A DNA stretch of 64,000 nucleotides from Arcanobacterium phocisimile (GTDB taxonomy: Bacteria; Actinomycetota; Actinomycetes; Actinomycetales; Actinomycetaceae), in NCBI RefSeq assembly GCF_016904675.1, contig NZ_CP070228.1:372001-436000 (forward strand). The letters run 5' to 3'. Below, piece by piece: positions 16,208 through 24,695 of the stretch (positions are counted from its first letter, which is position 1; each line of letters begins with the position of its first letter). Under the pieces are notes generated by a model. That model saw nothing but the letters and a program-made list of their open reading frames with translations, did no database searches and was not told the origin of the DNA. A program made the position numbers and the translations under genes.

Positions 16208-17272
16208 TCAGTTTTTTGGGCGTATCCCTTTACGCTGCTTTGCGGCTTTTCGATAGTGTAGTTCTTCGGGAGTCTTACCTAGACGTCCGGCAATAGCTAT
16301 CTTGTCTTCCTCGGATGCATTCCTGCGGACCATGCGAATGTATTCTGGAGTATCGGAGTAGACTTCGACCTTAAATGGATTACGTTTGAGCGTAGCGATG
16401 CGGTAGAAGTGGTATCCGAAGACGGCGACATTGACAACGAGCGCTAGGAATGAGAAGAGGAATAGTGCTGTTGAGTTGTAGCTCGAACGATGAGCAAACA
16501 TTGAGTCGTGCATGAAGTGTGGGAACGTAAGGACGACTGCAGACCAGAGAGTCAGTGTGTAAGCGCGGAACTGAATCCACGATCCACGCATGCTTGGGAA
16601 TAGTGCCGGAATGGTGCATGAGGCTAGTAGAGCAAGACCGGAGTACCATGCTCGGTCAGGCAAGCAATTGTAGACGTATGCGAAATTCCACAGGTCGTAA
16701 GCAATAATCCATCCAAGTGTGAGATCGCCCCAGATGATTGCTTTGCTCTTGTTGCTTGCAACGAAAATTCCGACCCAGCCGGAGATTGCCAGTAGATTGA
16801 GAATGCCGGCAATGCCGTTCATATAGTTCCAGCTACCACCCGAAATAGTTAGTCCGGTTGCTGGGTCTAGACCATGAATATTTGCGCACTGGAAATCACG
16901 GATAACGGCTTCGAGGATGTTAATGGCAAGAATGATAGGCGGAATCATGAGATACCACTGGTTCTTACGAAGCTTTTGCGAATATTGTAGTCCAACTAGG
17001 GATAGTGAACCGGCTAGTGCTGAGTATTGCTTGACAATCGGGAACCATCCCTCAGCTCGCGTTCCTTGAGTGGAGTATGGCCACCAGAAAATTGTGAGCA
17101 GAACTGGTGCGATCACGAAAACGGCAAGGACGACCCATTTATTGCGTTGGGCTAGCCAGGCTGTGAGTGCCAGCGCTGCAGTGACGGCGATAAGCATCGC
17201 GTAATCCCACCATTCGCCAACTTCGAAGGCGAAGAGAGTGGGGTAATCAAGAGCAGGAAGTGCTGTAAACAT
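16208..17272 (-). CDS. Multi-pass membrane protein, DUF5692-like (paralogue 2)
   Basis: 354 residues from ATG 17272, chosen because GAGGG lies 5 bases upstream; a GTG at 17335 would add 21 unlikely residues. About nine or ten membrane segments. Shares with the gene at 13516-14763 the signatures GLDPATGLTISGGSWNYMNG, GWIIAYDLWNFAYVYNC, ASCTIPALF and a cytoplasmic tail (ATLKRNPFKVEVYSDTPEYI then RMVRRNASEEDK) parallel to KHKRNPL...SEFRTIVRHHADED. Unknown function. It points towards the SRPBCC-like gene, so the two paralogues frame it. Confidence 0.75.
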   Translation of the reverse strand: MFTALPALDYPTLFAFEVGEWWDYAMLIAVTAALALTAWLAQRNKWVVLAVFVIAPVLLTIFWWPYSTQGTRAEGWFPIVKQYSALAGSLSLVGLQYSQKLRKNQWYLMIPPIILAINILEAVIRDFQCANIHGLDPATGLTISGGSWNYMNGIAGILNLLAISGWVGIFVASNKSKAIIWGDLTLGWIIAYDLWNFAYVYNCLPDRAWYSGLALLASCTIPALFPSMRGSWIQFRAYTLTLWSAVVLTFPHFMHDSMFAHRSSYNSTALFLFSFLALVVNVAVFGYHFYRIATLKRNPFKVEVYSDTPEYIRMVRRNASEEDKIAIAGRLGKTPEELHYRKAAKQRKGIRPKN

Positions 17273-17440
17273 GTGTACCCTCATTGTAAATACGGAAGTG
17301 TGTTGTGAATAACATCGTATATCTATATTAATCACTTTCTTTCCTAGAAGATAGGACTTTCGTGTGGTTGTTTAGTTGCTCTGACGATAGTCGAGTGCTG
17401 ATTTTTGAGGAGTAATAAGGGTTGCTGGGCCATTGACTTG

Positions 17441-17454
17441 TTAGGACATCCTAA
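17441..17454. promoter_or_regulatory. Candidate iron box (DtxR/IdeR-like) 1
   Basis: TTAGGACATCCTAA, matching 11 of 14 positions of the first part of the DtxR/IdeR consensus TTAGGTTAGCCTAA, and itself palindromic (TTAGGA-CA-TCCTAA). Iron-dependent repression of haem-uptake genes by DtxR-family proteins is established in Corynebacterium. Confidence 0.5.
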
Positions 17455-17535
17455 TGTGCATGTGTCGCTATGAGCTTGTTAGTGTGTGGCAGGGAAGTTG
17501 CTGGCAAGGTGGTGAATAAGTTGCATATTGATTTA

Positions 17536-17554
17536 TAAGGTTGCCCTAAGTAGC
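17536..17554. promoter_or_regulatory. Candidate iron box (DtxR/IdeR-like) 2
   Basis: TAAGGTTGCCCTAAGTAGC keeps AGGTT and CCTAA in the register of the DtxR/IdeR consensus (11 of the first 14 positions). It lies about 60 bases before the htaA-like start codon. Weaker than site 1 in symmetry. Confidence 0.4.
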
Positions 17555-17612
17555 ATATTTCTGTCATGAAAAAATGATGTTTATTTAGCCTGAATGTAGG
17601 AGTAATTTACAC

Positions 17613-20600
17613 ATGGGCCGCACAATGAGGAAAATGCTTATTTCATCAGCGCTGGCGACAGCGCTGATGATGGGTAACACCATCCCAGCCTTAGCTAGCC
17701 AAGAAAATGAGGCGGGTACGAATGAACCGTCTTTAACCGCTACGGAAAAAGGAAGCGCTGAAGAAAGCGCGGCCGTTGCAAACGACGATGTTGCAGTAGC
17801 TCAGCCAGCTCAAGCCGCATCTGTCGATGAGTCAACCCAACCAACCCAACCTGTCGTAACGCCAGCTGAACCTGTTGCGCCTGCTACCGAAGTCACTGAG
17901 CCAGTTGCTCAAACCGAGGCAAAAGTTCTGAGCGGATCCGCTAACTGGGATTTCCGCCGCTCATTCCGCGACTACGTCGGCTCTGAAGGTGAAAAACTTA
18001 CCGAGACCACTATTCTCGAGCAGGGAAAGAATCTACTTTGGAGTCTCGCTCCGAATCAGCAACTCGACTTCTCCAAGCCTGCTGGAAAGTTGCACTTCAC
18101 CGGTAAAATCGAGTGGTCGAAATATGATGGCTACCTCAATGTTTGGATCGCAAATCCAACCATCGACTTTGACACCAAAAAACTGCTTGCTGATGGCTAC
18201 ACCAAGGGCACGATGGCCAAGGCCGGACAAGTTCAGTTTGAACAGAAACCGATTGCAGAACTTGAAGATCTGAAGGTAACTGAAAAAAATGGCTATGTTG
18301 TGGTGTCCTCTCTTGATCCAGTGTTAACAGAAAACGTCAAGTCGCTTGTTGGCTTCTATGCTGGTGAAAAGGGTGCGCCTTTTGTTGCTACCATCGGAAC
18401 GGTGGCCGAAGATGCAGCTATTCCTGCACCCGTCTTGTGGGAAATGTTCCCTGACCGCTGGAAAGACCCAGTAAATGGCCCGGTTTACAGTGATGATCCG
18501 CTCACAGATATTCAAATCCCAGACGCTAACCTCGATAAATGTATTCGAGAGCAGGAGGGCGTCGATCCAAAGATCCCAATGACAAACAAGGTACTCGAGG
18601 GAATTCAATCGTTGAGTTGTGCCGCTTCCGATATCAAAAGCTTAGAAGGTTTGGAAAAGGCAATTAATCTAGCCTCGATCAATCTATACCAGAATAAGAT
18701 TACTGATCTTGGACCACTACGTGACTTGACGAAGCTCGTCAGCGTTTCGGTAGGTAAAAACCAGCTAACGTCGCTCGCGCCATTAGCCAAGCTGACAGAT
18801 CTCTACACGTTAAACGCGGAAGAAAACTGGTTGACGGATGTTGCTGCAGTTAAAAACAAGCCTTATCTGTCTACGCTCAATCTTTCCCACAATCGTATTA
18901 GTGACATCTCTCAGTTGCCGTTGTTGGCGGAGAGCCCAGAAGCAGACGCTATTGAAGATCTCAATCTCTCGTACAACCGTATTTCTGATCTTTCTGGATG
19001 GAACGATCTCGTCCTTGCTAAGAGCGTGAACCTTTCCCACAATCTGATCGAAGATCTTGGCACTCTTCCCCTTAAACGTGGCATTCGGAAGCTTGACCTA
19101 GAGCATAACTTCATTAGTGATCCGTCAGCGCTCGCTAAATGGAAACCAAATGCTGAATTCATCACCTGGATTAAGCTTGCACATAACTCCTTTGGGCAAG
19201 AAGGCTGGGATTCTCTAAAGCCATTAACAGAGATTGTTGATGAATATTGGGGCACCAAGAAGAGTTTACTACGTGGCGCTCCTAACGAGGATCAGAATGC
19301 GGAAGACCTGCGCAACACTGAGACTAAGGCAGATGTTCAGGCATCACATGACGATCAAGACAAGAAGATTGCTACAGAAATCGCAAAGATTAAAGAGGAA
19401 CTTGAAGCTAAGCGGCAGGCTGAAGAAGCACGCAAGGCTGAAGAAGCACGCAAGGCTGAAGAAGCACGTAAGGCTGAAGAAGCACGTAAGGCTGAAGAAG
19501 CCCGCAAGGCTAATGAAAACGATGCAAAAAACAACAAGATCTCTGGCTTCCTCGACTGGGGCGTGAAAAAAACCTTCCGTGAGTACATTCACGGATTCGC
19601 CGCCGGAGACTGGACTCTGTCAAACGGTGTGGTTGGTGAATTTAAGTTCCCGGTAAAGAATGACGGAAAAATCTCGACAGATAGCCTCACGGAGATCAAC
19701 TTCGATGGCAAAGTTCATTTCACAGGACATCACGGTCTGCTCGATTTAGCTATCTCGGAACCAACAGTCAAAAACGAATCCGGATCGTGGAAACTATACG
19801 CAACCGTTGACTCACGCGCTTTTGACAAAAAAGATATCGGAAAAGTCTTCGCCGGAATCAAAGTTCCTGCCGGAGAGCTCACAACCAATCGAGTAGCCAT
19901 CGCGAACTTATCGACACCAGAAAAAGTTACCAACGGAAACGAAACAAAGTTGTCATTCGCCAGTGTCGTACTCACGGCTCAAGGAGCGCAAGCATTCGCT
20001 GGTTTCTACAGAGTAGGTCAGGAACTTGACCCACTTACCATCGTGCTCGGTGTGCCAGCACAGTCACCTAATGCAGACAACGAAAAGCCATCTGCACCAG
20101 GCGAAAATGGAACCGATGTTAACCCAGGATCTGGAAATGACCAACAGGCACACCCAGAATCCAACGCCACACAAAACCAAGCCAATACTCCTGCACCGAT
20201 CAAGAAGTGCGAAGTTGATCCAAACAAGAAGCGGATTACCAGTGGAAACCTCAGCTGGGGAATTCGTTCTTCCTTCACCACCTATGTTCGTGGCTCCATC
20301 GCTCACGGCGGTTGGGATCTCAATGGAGCTTCATGGAACGGATCGACGTTCAACTTCCCAGCAACCGGTGGCTTATACAACACTGCAACACGCACTGGAA
20401 ACATTTACTACGGTGGAACAGTCCACTTCACCGGCCACGACGGGATTCTTGACCTCACCATGAGTAACCCAAGCATCTCAATCAACGGCAACAGTGGATC
20501 GCTCTACATGACTGTCACCGGCTCAGATATGAGCGGAAAGAAGTTCGAGCTCGGACGAGTCAACTTCGCAACCGTTTCCTTGAACGGAATCTCGGTTTCT

Positions 20601-20897
20601 GACGGCGCATTGAGCTTCAGTGGAGCTGCAGTTTCTCTCACCGAACAAGGTGCCAAGGCATTTGCCGGATTCTACAAACCTGGTGAAACACTTGATTCGA
20701 TGTCCTCACAAGTCACCTTGGTGCCAGCAACCGAATGTGATCCGGTAACCGGCGAACTCATCGAATACGGTGCATTCGGTACCGCCCTTGCCAAGACGGG
20801 TATCGAAACCCAAGGTATGTTACTTGGTTCGATTCTTCTGCTCTTTGCAGGTCTCGGAGCACTCGGTGTTCGCCGTAGGCGCTTACACGTTGCGTGA
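17613..20897 (+). CDS. Cell-wall-anchored haem-binding protein: HtaA-LRR-HtaA-HtaA
   Basis: 1094 residues. Order: signal peptide (1-29, ending PALAS); Ala/Pro/Glu-rich linker (30-104); HtaA domain 1 (about 105-262); internalin-type leucine-rich repeats (about 297-540; cap IPDANLDKCI, then repeats such as LNLSHNRISDIS); charged helix with five KAEEAR repeats (583-640); HtaA domain 2 (642-812); linker (813-866); HtaA domain 3 (875-1036); LAKTG sortase motif (1059-1063), membrane helix and RRRR tail. Domains 2 and 3 keep the Tyr (FREYIHG, FTTYVRG) and His (HFTGHHG, HFTGHDG) regions that bind haem in corynebacterial HtaA; domain 1 has SKYDG instead of TGHxG. Followed by hmuTUV, as in Corynebacterium diphtheriae, so it should capture haem (perhaps from haemoproteins via the LRRs, inference) and hand it to HmuT. 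Confidence 0.93.
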   Translation: MGRTMRKMLISSALATALMMGNTIPALASQENEAGTNEPSLTATEKGSAEESAAVANDDVAVAQPAQAASVDESTQPTQPVVTPAEPVAPATEVTEPVAQTEAKVLSGSANWDFRRSFRDYVGSEGEKLTETTILEQGKNLLWSLAPNQQLDFSKPAGKLHFTGKIEWSKYDGYLNVWIANPTIDFDTKKLLADGYTKGTMAKAGQVQFEQKPIAELEDLKVTEKNGYVVVSSLDPVLTENVKSLVGFYAGEKGAPFVATIGTVAEDAAIPAPVLWEMFPDRWKDPVNGPVYSDDPLTDIQIPDANLDKCIREQEGVDPKIPMTNKVLEGIQSLSCAASDIKSLEGLEKAINLASINLYQNKITDLGPLRDLTKLVSVSVGKNQLTSLAPLAKLTDLYTLNAEENWLTDVAAVKNKPYLSTLNLSHNRISDISQLPLLAESPEADAIEDLNLSYNRISDLSGWNDLVLAKSVNLSHNLIEDLGTLPLKRGIRKLDLEHNFISDPSALAKWKPNAEFITWIKLAHNSFGQEGWDSLKPLTEIVDEYWGTKKSLLRGAPNEDQNAEDLRNTETKADVQASHDDQDKKIATEIAKIKEELEAKRQAEEARKAEEARKAEEARKAEEARKAEEARKANENDAKNNKISGFLDWGVKKTFREYIHGFAAGDWTLSNGVVGEFKFPVKNDGKISTDSLTEINFDGKVHFTGHHGLLDLAISEPTVKNESGSWKLYATVDSRAFDKKDIGKVFAGIKVPAGELTTNRVAIANLSTPEKVTNGNETKLSFASVVLTAQGAQAFAGFYRVGQELDPLTIVLGVPAQSPNADNEKPSAPGENGTDVNPGSGNDQQAHPESNATQNQANTPAPIKKCEVDPNKKRITSGNLSWGIRSSFTTYVRGSIAHGGWDLNGASWNGSTFNFPATGGLYNTATRTGNIYYGGTVHFTGHDGILDLTMSNPSISINGNSGSLYMTVTGSDMSGKKFELGRVNFATVSLNGISVSDGALSFSGAAVSLTEQGAKAFAGFYKPGETLDSMSSQVTLVPATECDPVTGELIEYGAFGTALAKTGIETQGMLLGSILLLFAGLGALGVRRRRLHVA
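19419..19508 (+). repeat. Five tandem 18-bp repeats (KAEEAR coding)
   Basis: Five copies of GCTGAAGAAGCACGCAAG with few synonymous changes, in frame inside the htaA-like gene. They encode a charged helical spacer between the LRR block and HtaA domain 2. Copy number could vary between strains. Confidence 0.95.
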
Positions 20898-20930
20898 GGT
20901 AAATAAACCGACAAGAAAACAACCTAAAAA

Positions 20931-20998
20931 TAACTGAGTAAAATCAGTTACGACCAAAACAACCAACGGTGTGGAGCACAACATGTGCTCCACACCGT
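20931..20998 (+). terminator. Two hairpins between the htaA-like gene and hmuT
   Basis: First: TAACTGA (20931-20937) with TCAGTTA (20944-20950). Second: perfect 15-bp arms ACGGTGTGGAGCACA (20966-20980) and TGTGCTCCACACCGT (20984-20998), loop ACA. Neither is followed by a long T-run. They may be partial terminators or RNA-processing sites giving more surface protein than transporter transcript. Confidence 0.55.
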
Positions 20999-21025
20999 GT
21001 TCGGCGAAAAGAACTAAACACCACC

Positions 21026-22096
21026 ATGAACCGAAAACTAGCAGCACTTCTCGCTTTGTCAGCATTAGCACTCAGCGCCTGCACAACACCCGTCCACCCT
21101 GATGAAAAACCACAAGAAACCTCTGCTCCACGCAGCGAAAAAACAACCACCAGCATTGAATTGCCAAACCCACACGACATGAGTGGACTTCGTGTGGTTG
21201 CCGATATTGACGATCCGCAACCAATTAGCGGAAACTTCCCGCAGAAACTGCCAGTCACAGTTACTGATGTCGAAGGAAATAGCGTCACCGTCACCGACAC
21301 ATCCCGCATTTTAGCGCTCGATCTTCCCGGCACGTTAAGCCGGACTGTCATTGCCCTTGGATATGGGGAAAACCTTGTCGGTCGCACAGTCTCTTCAACC
21401 GAACAACAACTCCAAGCACTACCGGTAGTCACCGAAAACGGGCACACGCTCAATACTGAAGCTATTCTCTCCCTCAACCCTACGGTAATTATCGCTGACC
21501 GTAGCGTCGGACCGCCAGAGGCGCTCGACCAACTTCGCGCTTCTGGCATCCCTCTTGTCCTCATCGACGCCCAACGCGGACTAGAGCAAAACACGCCACT
21601 GATTACCGCAGTCGCCCAAGCACTCGGAAATCCAGAAGCCGGCCAAGCACTCGCCAAACGCACCGAAGAAGAAACCCGCGATGCGCTCGAACAGATTAAA
21701 GACTGGACCCCTGAGCAACCAATGGAAGCAGCCTTCCTTTATGTGCGCGGAACCGGGGGAGTATTCTTCATTCTCGGAGCCAACGAAGGCGCTTCGGCGT
21801 TGCTCACATCCGTTGGGGCAAAGGACCTCGCTAGCGAACAAGGAATCACCGGGCTCACCCCTGCCAATGCTGAATCCCTCGTCGCACTTAACCCAGAAGT
21901 CATCTTCACCATGAGTGCCGGTCTCGAATCCACCAACGGCGTTGAAGGACTTCTTGCTCGACCTGGCGTTGCCGAAACTAGGGCCGGTCAAAACCAACGG
22001 ATAGTCGCCATCCCAGATGGACTATCACTATCGTTTGGTCCACAAACTGGTCAAACCCTGCTTGCTGTGGCCCGCGCGTTATACGGAATTGAGTAA
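21026..22096 (+). CDS. hmuT: Haem ABC transporter substrate-binding lipoprotein HmuT
   Basis: 356 residues from ATG 21026 (earlier in-frame ATG lies within a hairpin and is rejected). Lipobox LSAC gives Cys at about 17-18 after a typical signal sequence. The rest is a class III periplasmic-binding fold (PF01497 type): ILALDLPGTLSRTVIALGYG, NTEAILSLNPTVIIADRSVG, and the C-terminal IPDGLSLSFGPQTGQTLLAV. In Corynebacterium HmuT receives haem from HtaA and delivers it to HmuU. Co-oriented with the htaA-like gene and hmuU/hmuV. Confidence 0.93.
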   Translation: MNRKLAALLALSALALSACTTPVHPDEKPQETSAPRSEKTTTSIELPNPHDMSGLRVVADIDDPQPISGNFPQKLPVTVTDVEGNSVTVTDTSRILALDLPGTLSRTVIALGYGENLVGRTVSSTEQQLQALPVVTENGHTLNTEAILSLNPTVIIADRSVGPPEALDQLRASGIPLVLIDAQRGLEQNTPLITAVAQALGNPEAGQALAKRTEEETRDALEQIKDWTPEQPMEAAFLYVRGTGGVFFILGANEGASALLTSVGAKDLASEQGITGLTPANAESLVALNPEVIFTMSAGLESTNGVEGLLARPGVAETRAGQNQRIVAIPDGLSLSFGPQTGQTLLAVARALYGIE

Positions 22097-22100
22097 CCAT

Positions 22101-23150
22101 ATGGCTTCTGTCACTGCGGGCATAGCCCGTCGAAACGCACGTGTGGCCCTGACCTTTGCAATCGTGATCATCGCTTTGTGCTTGGCAACTTTAGTCTCGG
22201 CCCTATTGGGGCAATACCCCATCGGTGTAGGCGAAGTGCTACGCTCTCTCTTTGCACCCCTCGGCTTGACTGAATACCCGCACGAGCCCCTCGCGTTTTC
22301 AACCCTGTGGAACATCCGTTTTCCGCGAATTTGCCTTGGCCTGCTCGTCGGTGCTGCACTCGCAGTGGCCGGCGCTGTCATGCAAGCGGTTTTTTCCAAT
22401 CCGCTTGCCGAACCAGGAATCGTGGGTGTATCGTCCGGAGCCTCCGTCGGTGCAGCCTTGGCACTCGTTTTCGCACCCCATGCGCTCGCAGGTTTTTCTG
22501 TGCCACTTGCCGCGTTTCTCTCTGGCTTGGCAGCTGCGACAATCGTGTACACGCTCTCGCGCTCCCAAGGCAAAGCCGACGTGATTGTCCTTGTGCTAAC
22601 CGGTATCGCCGTCACCGCCGTGTGTACCGCTCTAGCATCCATCGCAACCTATATCGCGCCCACAACTGCTCGCGACCATATCGTATTTTGGCAAATGGGG
22701 TCGCTTAACGGAACGGTCTGGTCCCACGTCTGGATCGTCGCTATCGTTGTCACTTTCGGTATTGCGGTGTCCTTCACACTCGCGCAACAGCTCGATACTC
22801 TCTCTCTTGGAGAACGTGCAGCTGGCCACGTAGGTATCAACGTTCAGCGCCTGCGACTCATTGCAATCACGTTAGCTACCTTACTGACTGCGGCTGCAGT
22901 CTCTTATGCCGGAGTTATCGCCTTCGTTGGACTGATCGTTCCGCACGTGATGCGGTTAGCGCTCGGCCCAGTAAACCGAGTGCTCCTGCCAGCTTCGATG
23001 TTTGCCGGTGCGTTACTGATTACGCTCTCAGACCTTGCTGCGCGTACAATCATCCCGTTTGCTGATCTGCCGATCGGTATTTTCACGGCACTAGTTGGTG
23101 GGCCAACCTTCTTTATTTTGCTTCGTACTCGACTACGGATGGGACGATAA
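22101..23150 (+). CDS. hmuU: Haem ABC transporter permease HmuU
   Basis: 349 residues from ATG 22101, 4 bases after the hmuT stop. FecCD/BtuC-type permease with about ten membrane helices. Typical signatures: IRFPRICLGLLVGAALAVAG, NPLAEPGIVGVSSGASVGAA, and AGVIAFVGLIVPHVMRLALG followed by ADLPIGIFTALVGGPTFFIL at the C terminus. It forms the membrane channel with HmuV as the ATPase. Confidence 0.95.
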   Translation: MASVTAGIARRNARVALTFAIVIIALCLATLVSALLGQYPIGVGEVLRSLFAPLGLTEYPHEPLAFSTLWNIRFPRICLGLLVGAALAVAGAVMQAVFSNPLAEPGIVGVSSGASVGAALALVFAPHALAGFSVPLAAFLSGLAAATIVYTLSRSQGKADVIVLVLTGIAVTAVCTALASIATYIAPTTARDHIVFWQMGSLNGTVWSHVWIVAIVVTFGIAVSFTLAQQLDTLSLGERAAGHVGINVQRLRLIAITLATLLTAAAVSYAGVIAFVGLIVPHVMRLALGPVNRVLLPASMFAGALLITLSDLAARTIIPFADLPIGIFTALVGGPTFFILLRTRLRMGR

Positions 23151-23151
23151 T

Positions 23152-23934
23152 ATGACTAGTTTGCGCATCTGCGGGAATGTTGCAGTCGCAGCCTCAGACA
23201 TCGCATTCGCATACGGGAGTCGCACAATTTTGCACGATATCTCTCTGACAGTGAACTACGGCGAAGTCGTTGGTTTGCTAGGGCCAAACGGAACGGGAAA
23301 ATCGACACTGGTGGGTATCATGGCCGGCGATCTTGAGCCTCAAGCTGGCACAGTTGCCTATGGCGGAACCGACTTGATTGATTTTTCGCGCCGAGAATTG
23401 GCACAAACACGATCAGTCATGCCCCAAGCTATCGATTTTCCATTCTCTTACATGGTGCAAGATATTGTGGCGATGGGGCGGCAATGTTGGGCTCCAAACC
23501 CGCAACACGATCAAGAAATAATTTCGGCATCACTCGCACGTACCGACGTCGGTGGCTTTGAAGATCGTGATGTCACTCGACTATCGGGAGGCGAGAAAGC
23601 GCGGGTTACCCTAGCGCGCGTGCTCACCCAAGAAGCTAGTGTTGTTTTTCTTGACGAACCAACAGCAGCGCTCGATATTGCCCATCAGGAACGGACGATG
23701 CAGATTTGCCGGGAGCTCGCCCAGGCCGGGCATGCGGTTATTGCCGTCATGCATGATCTCCAACTCGCTGGCACGCATTGTGACCGGATTGCGTTAATGA
23801 GTGAGGGCAGTATTGCTGCCTACGATACGCCCGAGGTGGTATTGAATCCAGAACTTCTAACCCGCGTCTACAACTGGCCAATTGACGTGATACGAGTTGC
23901 TGACGGGCGATTAGTGGTTTTGCCACAAAGTTGA
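23152..23934 (+). CDS. hmuV: Haem ABC transporter ATP-binding protein HmuV
   Basis: 260 residues from ATG 23152, directly after the hmuU stop. Walker A GPNGTGKST, Q-loop region SVMPQAIDF, signature LSGGEKARVTLARVL, Walker B VVFLDEPTAALD and switch His (VMHDLQL). Energises haem import. It ends the operon; no strong terminator was seen before the opposing gene, whose stop lies 16 bases on. Confidence 0.95.
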   Translation: MTSLRICGNVAVAASDIAFAYGSRTILHDISLTVNYGEVVGLLGPNGTGKSTLVGIMAGDLEPQAGTVAYGGTDLIDFSRRELAQTRSVMPQAIDFPFSYMVQDIVAMGRQCWAPNPQHDQEIISASLARTDVGGFEDRDVTRLSGGEKARVTLARVLTQEASVVFLDEPTAALDIAHQERTMQICRELAQAGHAVIAVMHDLQLAGTHCDRIALMSEGSIAAYDTPEVVLNPELLTRVYNWPIDVIRVADGRLVVLPQS

Positions 23935-23950
23935 TAGCGCCGGCAGGGGG

Positions 23951-24568
23951 TTAAGTGAGAGATTCGTGTGGAGTGACGCCGAGCCACTCATGCCACCCTT
24001 TATGTAATACGAGCCATGCCATGAGGCCATAGCCGGCTTGACGTGGGGTGTAGGTGGCGGTCATCGACATATCTGTTGCCCATTGTTCGTGGTTGAATAG
24101 TGGTGTGAAACAATCGACGTAAGGAACGTTGCGTCGCGTACACACATCGGCAAATGCTTGAGTCAGATCGTTTTGATTACGTAGCGGCTGGTCGTTTCGT
24201 GGAGGCGGGCCGACGACAAATGGCGAGAGACCCAGACTCATGGCGTTATCAAGAATATTGGCAACGTAAAGGCGAGAGCGAGCAAGGGAAAGGCTCTTTT
24301 CCATATCGTGAGAACCGAGCCCGAGTACGAGACGATTATCCGCTTTGCGATCCATTCGGTTAACGACGTCGTTCTCCCATCGAGCAGCTAAAGCTTCAGT
24401 ACCTTCGCCCGGGGTTGCCAGAGTCATATGCATCAGCGGTGGTTCGCAGGCGGTACGAGCCATAACGCGACCAGTCCAACCCAGTGCGCGTGCGTCGCCG
24501 AAGCCGGCGACGAGTTCATCACCGACGAACATAATGCGCATGGGATGCTCTACATTATCTCTGGTCAT
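23951..24568 (-). CDS. SGNH/GDSL hydrolase-like protein lacking the nucleophile
   Basis: 205 residues from ATG 24568, chosen because AAAAGGG lies just upstream; GTG 24583 is possible. Block I reads FVGDELVAGFGD, where active SGNH enzymes have GDSL or GDSF, so Ser is replaced by Glu. Block III GLGSHD and the block around VVGPPPRND are recognisable. The C-terminal DxxH catalytic pair is not seen; the place is taken by YTPRQAGYGL. It is therefore probably not a normal esterase. Located downstream of kgd on the same strand. I recall similar GDE-type proteins in other actinobacteria, so this may be a conserved subfamily. Confidence 0.7.
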   Translation of the reverse strand: MTRDNVEHPMRIMFVGDELVAGFGDARALGWTGRVMARTACEPPLMHMTLATPGEGTEALAARWENDVVNRMDRKADNRLVLGLGSHDMEKSLSLARSRLYVANILDNAMSLGLSPFVVGPPPRNDQPLRNQNDLTQAFADVCTRRNVPYVDCFTPLFNHEQWATDMSMTATYTPRQAGYGLMAWLVLHKGWHEWLGVTPHESLT

Positions 24569-24695
24569 CTTTACCCTTTTCACTGAAACAACGGTGTCGT
24601 TGATGATCGACTTGCTTCTATCTTACTGGTAACAGTCCACAAGCGGGCAGTAGTGCGACAGGCCAATAGTTGCATACAGCTTTCGCTAGCAACGA

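Larger units (their letters stand above)
17273..17612. other. Upstream region of the htaA-like gene
   Basis: 340 bases between the divergent DUF5692-like gene and the htaA-like gene. It contains two sites resembling DtxR/IdeR iron boxes (17441-17454 and 17536-17554), described separately. A TTGACT at 17433-17438 could be a -35 overlapping the first box, but no good -10 is found. No ORF. Confidence 0.5.

Noticed and set aside
19419-19508. Tandem repeat as a possible CRISPR or ncRNA array
   Set aside because: Units are contiguous without spacers and in frame with a protein helix.
19344-19592. Minus-strand Ala/Ser/Phe-rich ORFs over the KAEEAR repeats
   Set aside because: They are simply the antisense reading of the tandem repeat.
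20944-21663. 239-codon open frame antisense to hmuT
   Set aside because: Overlaps a well-supported lipoprotein gene; composition is typical of an antisense shadow.
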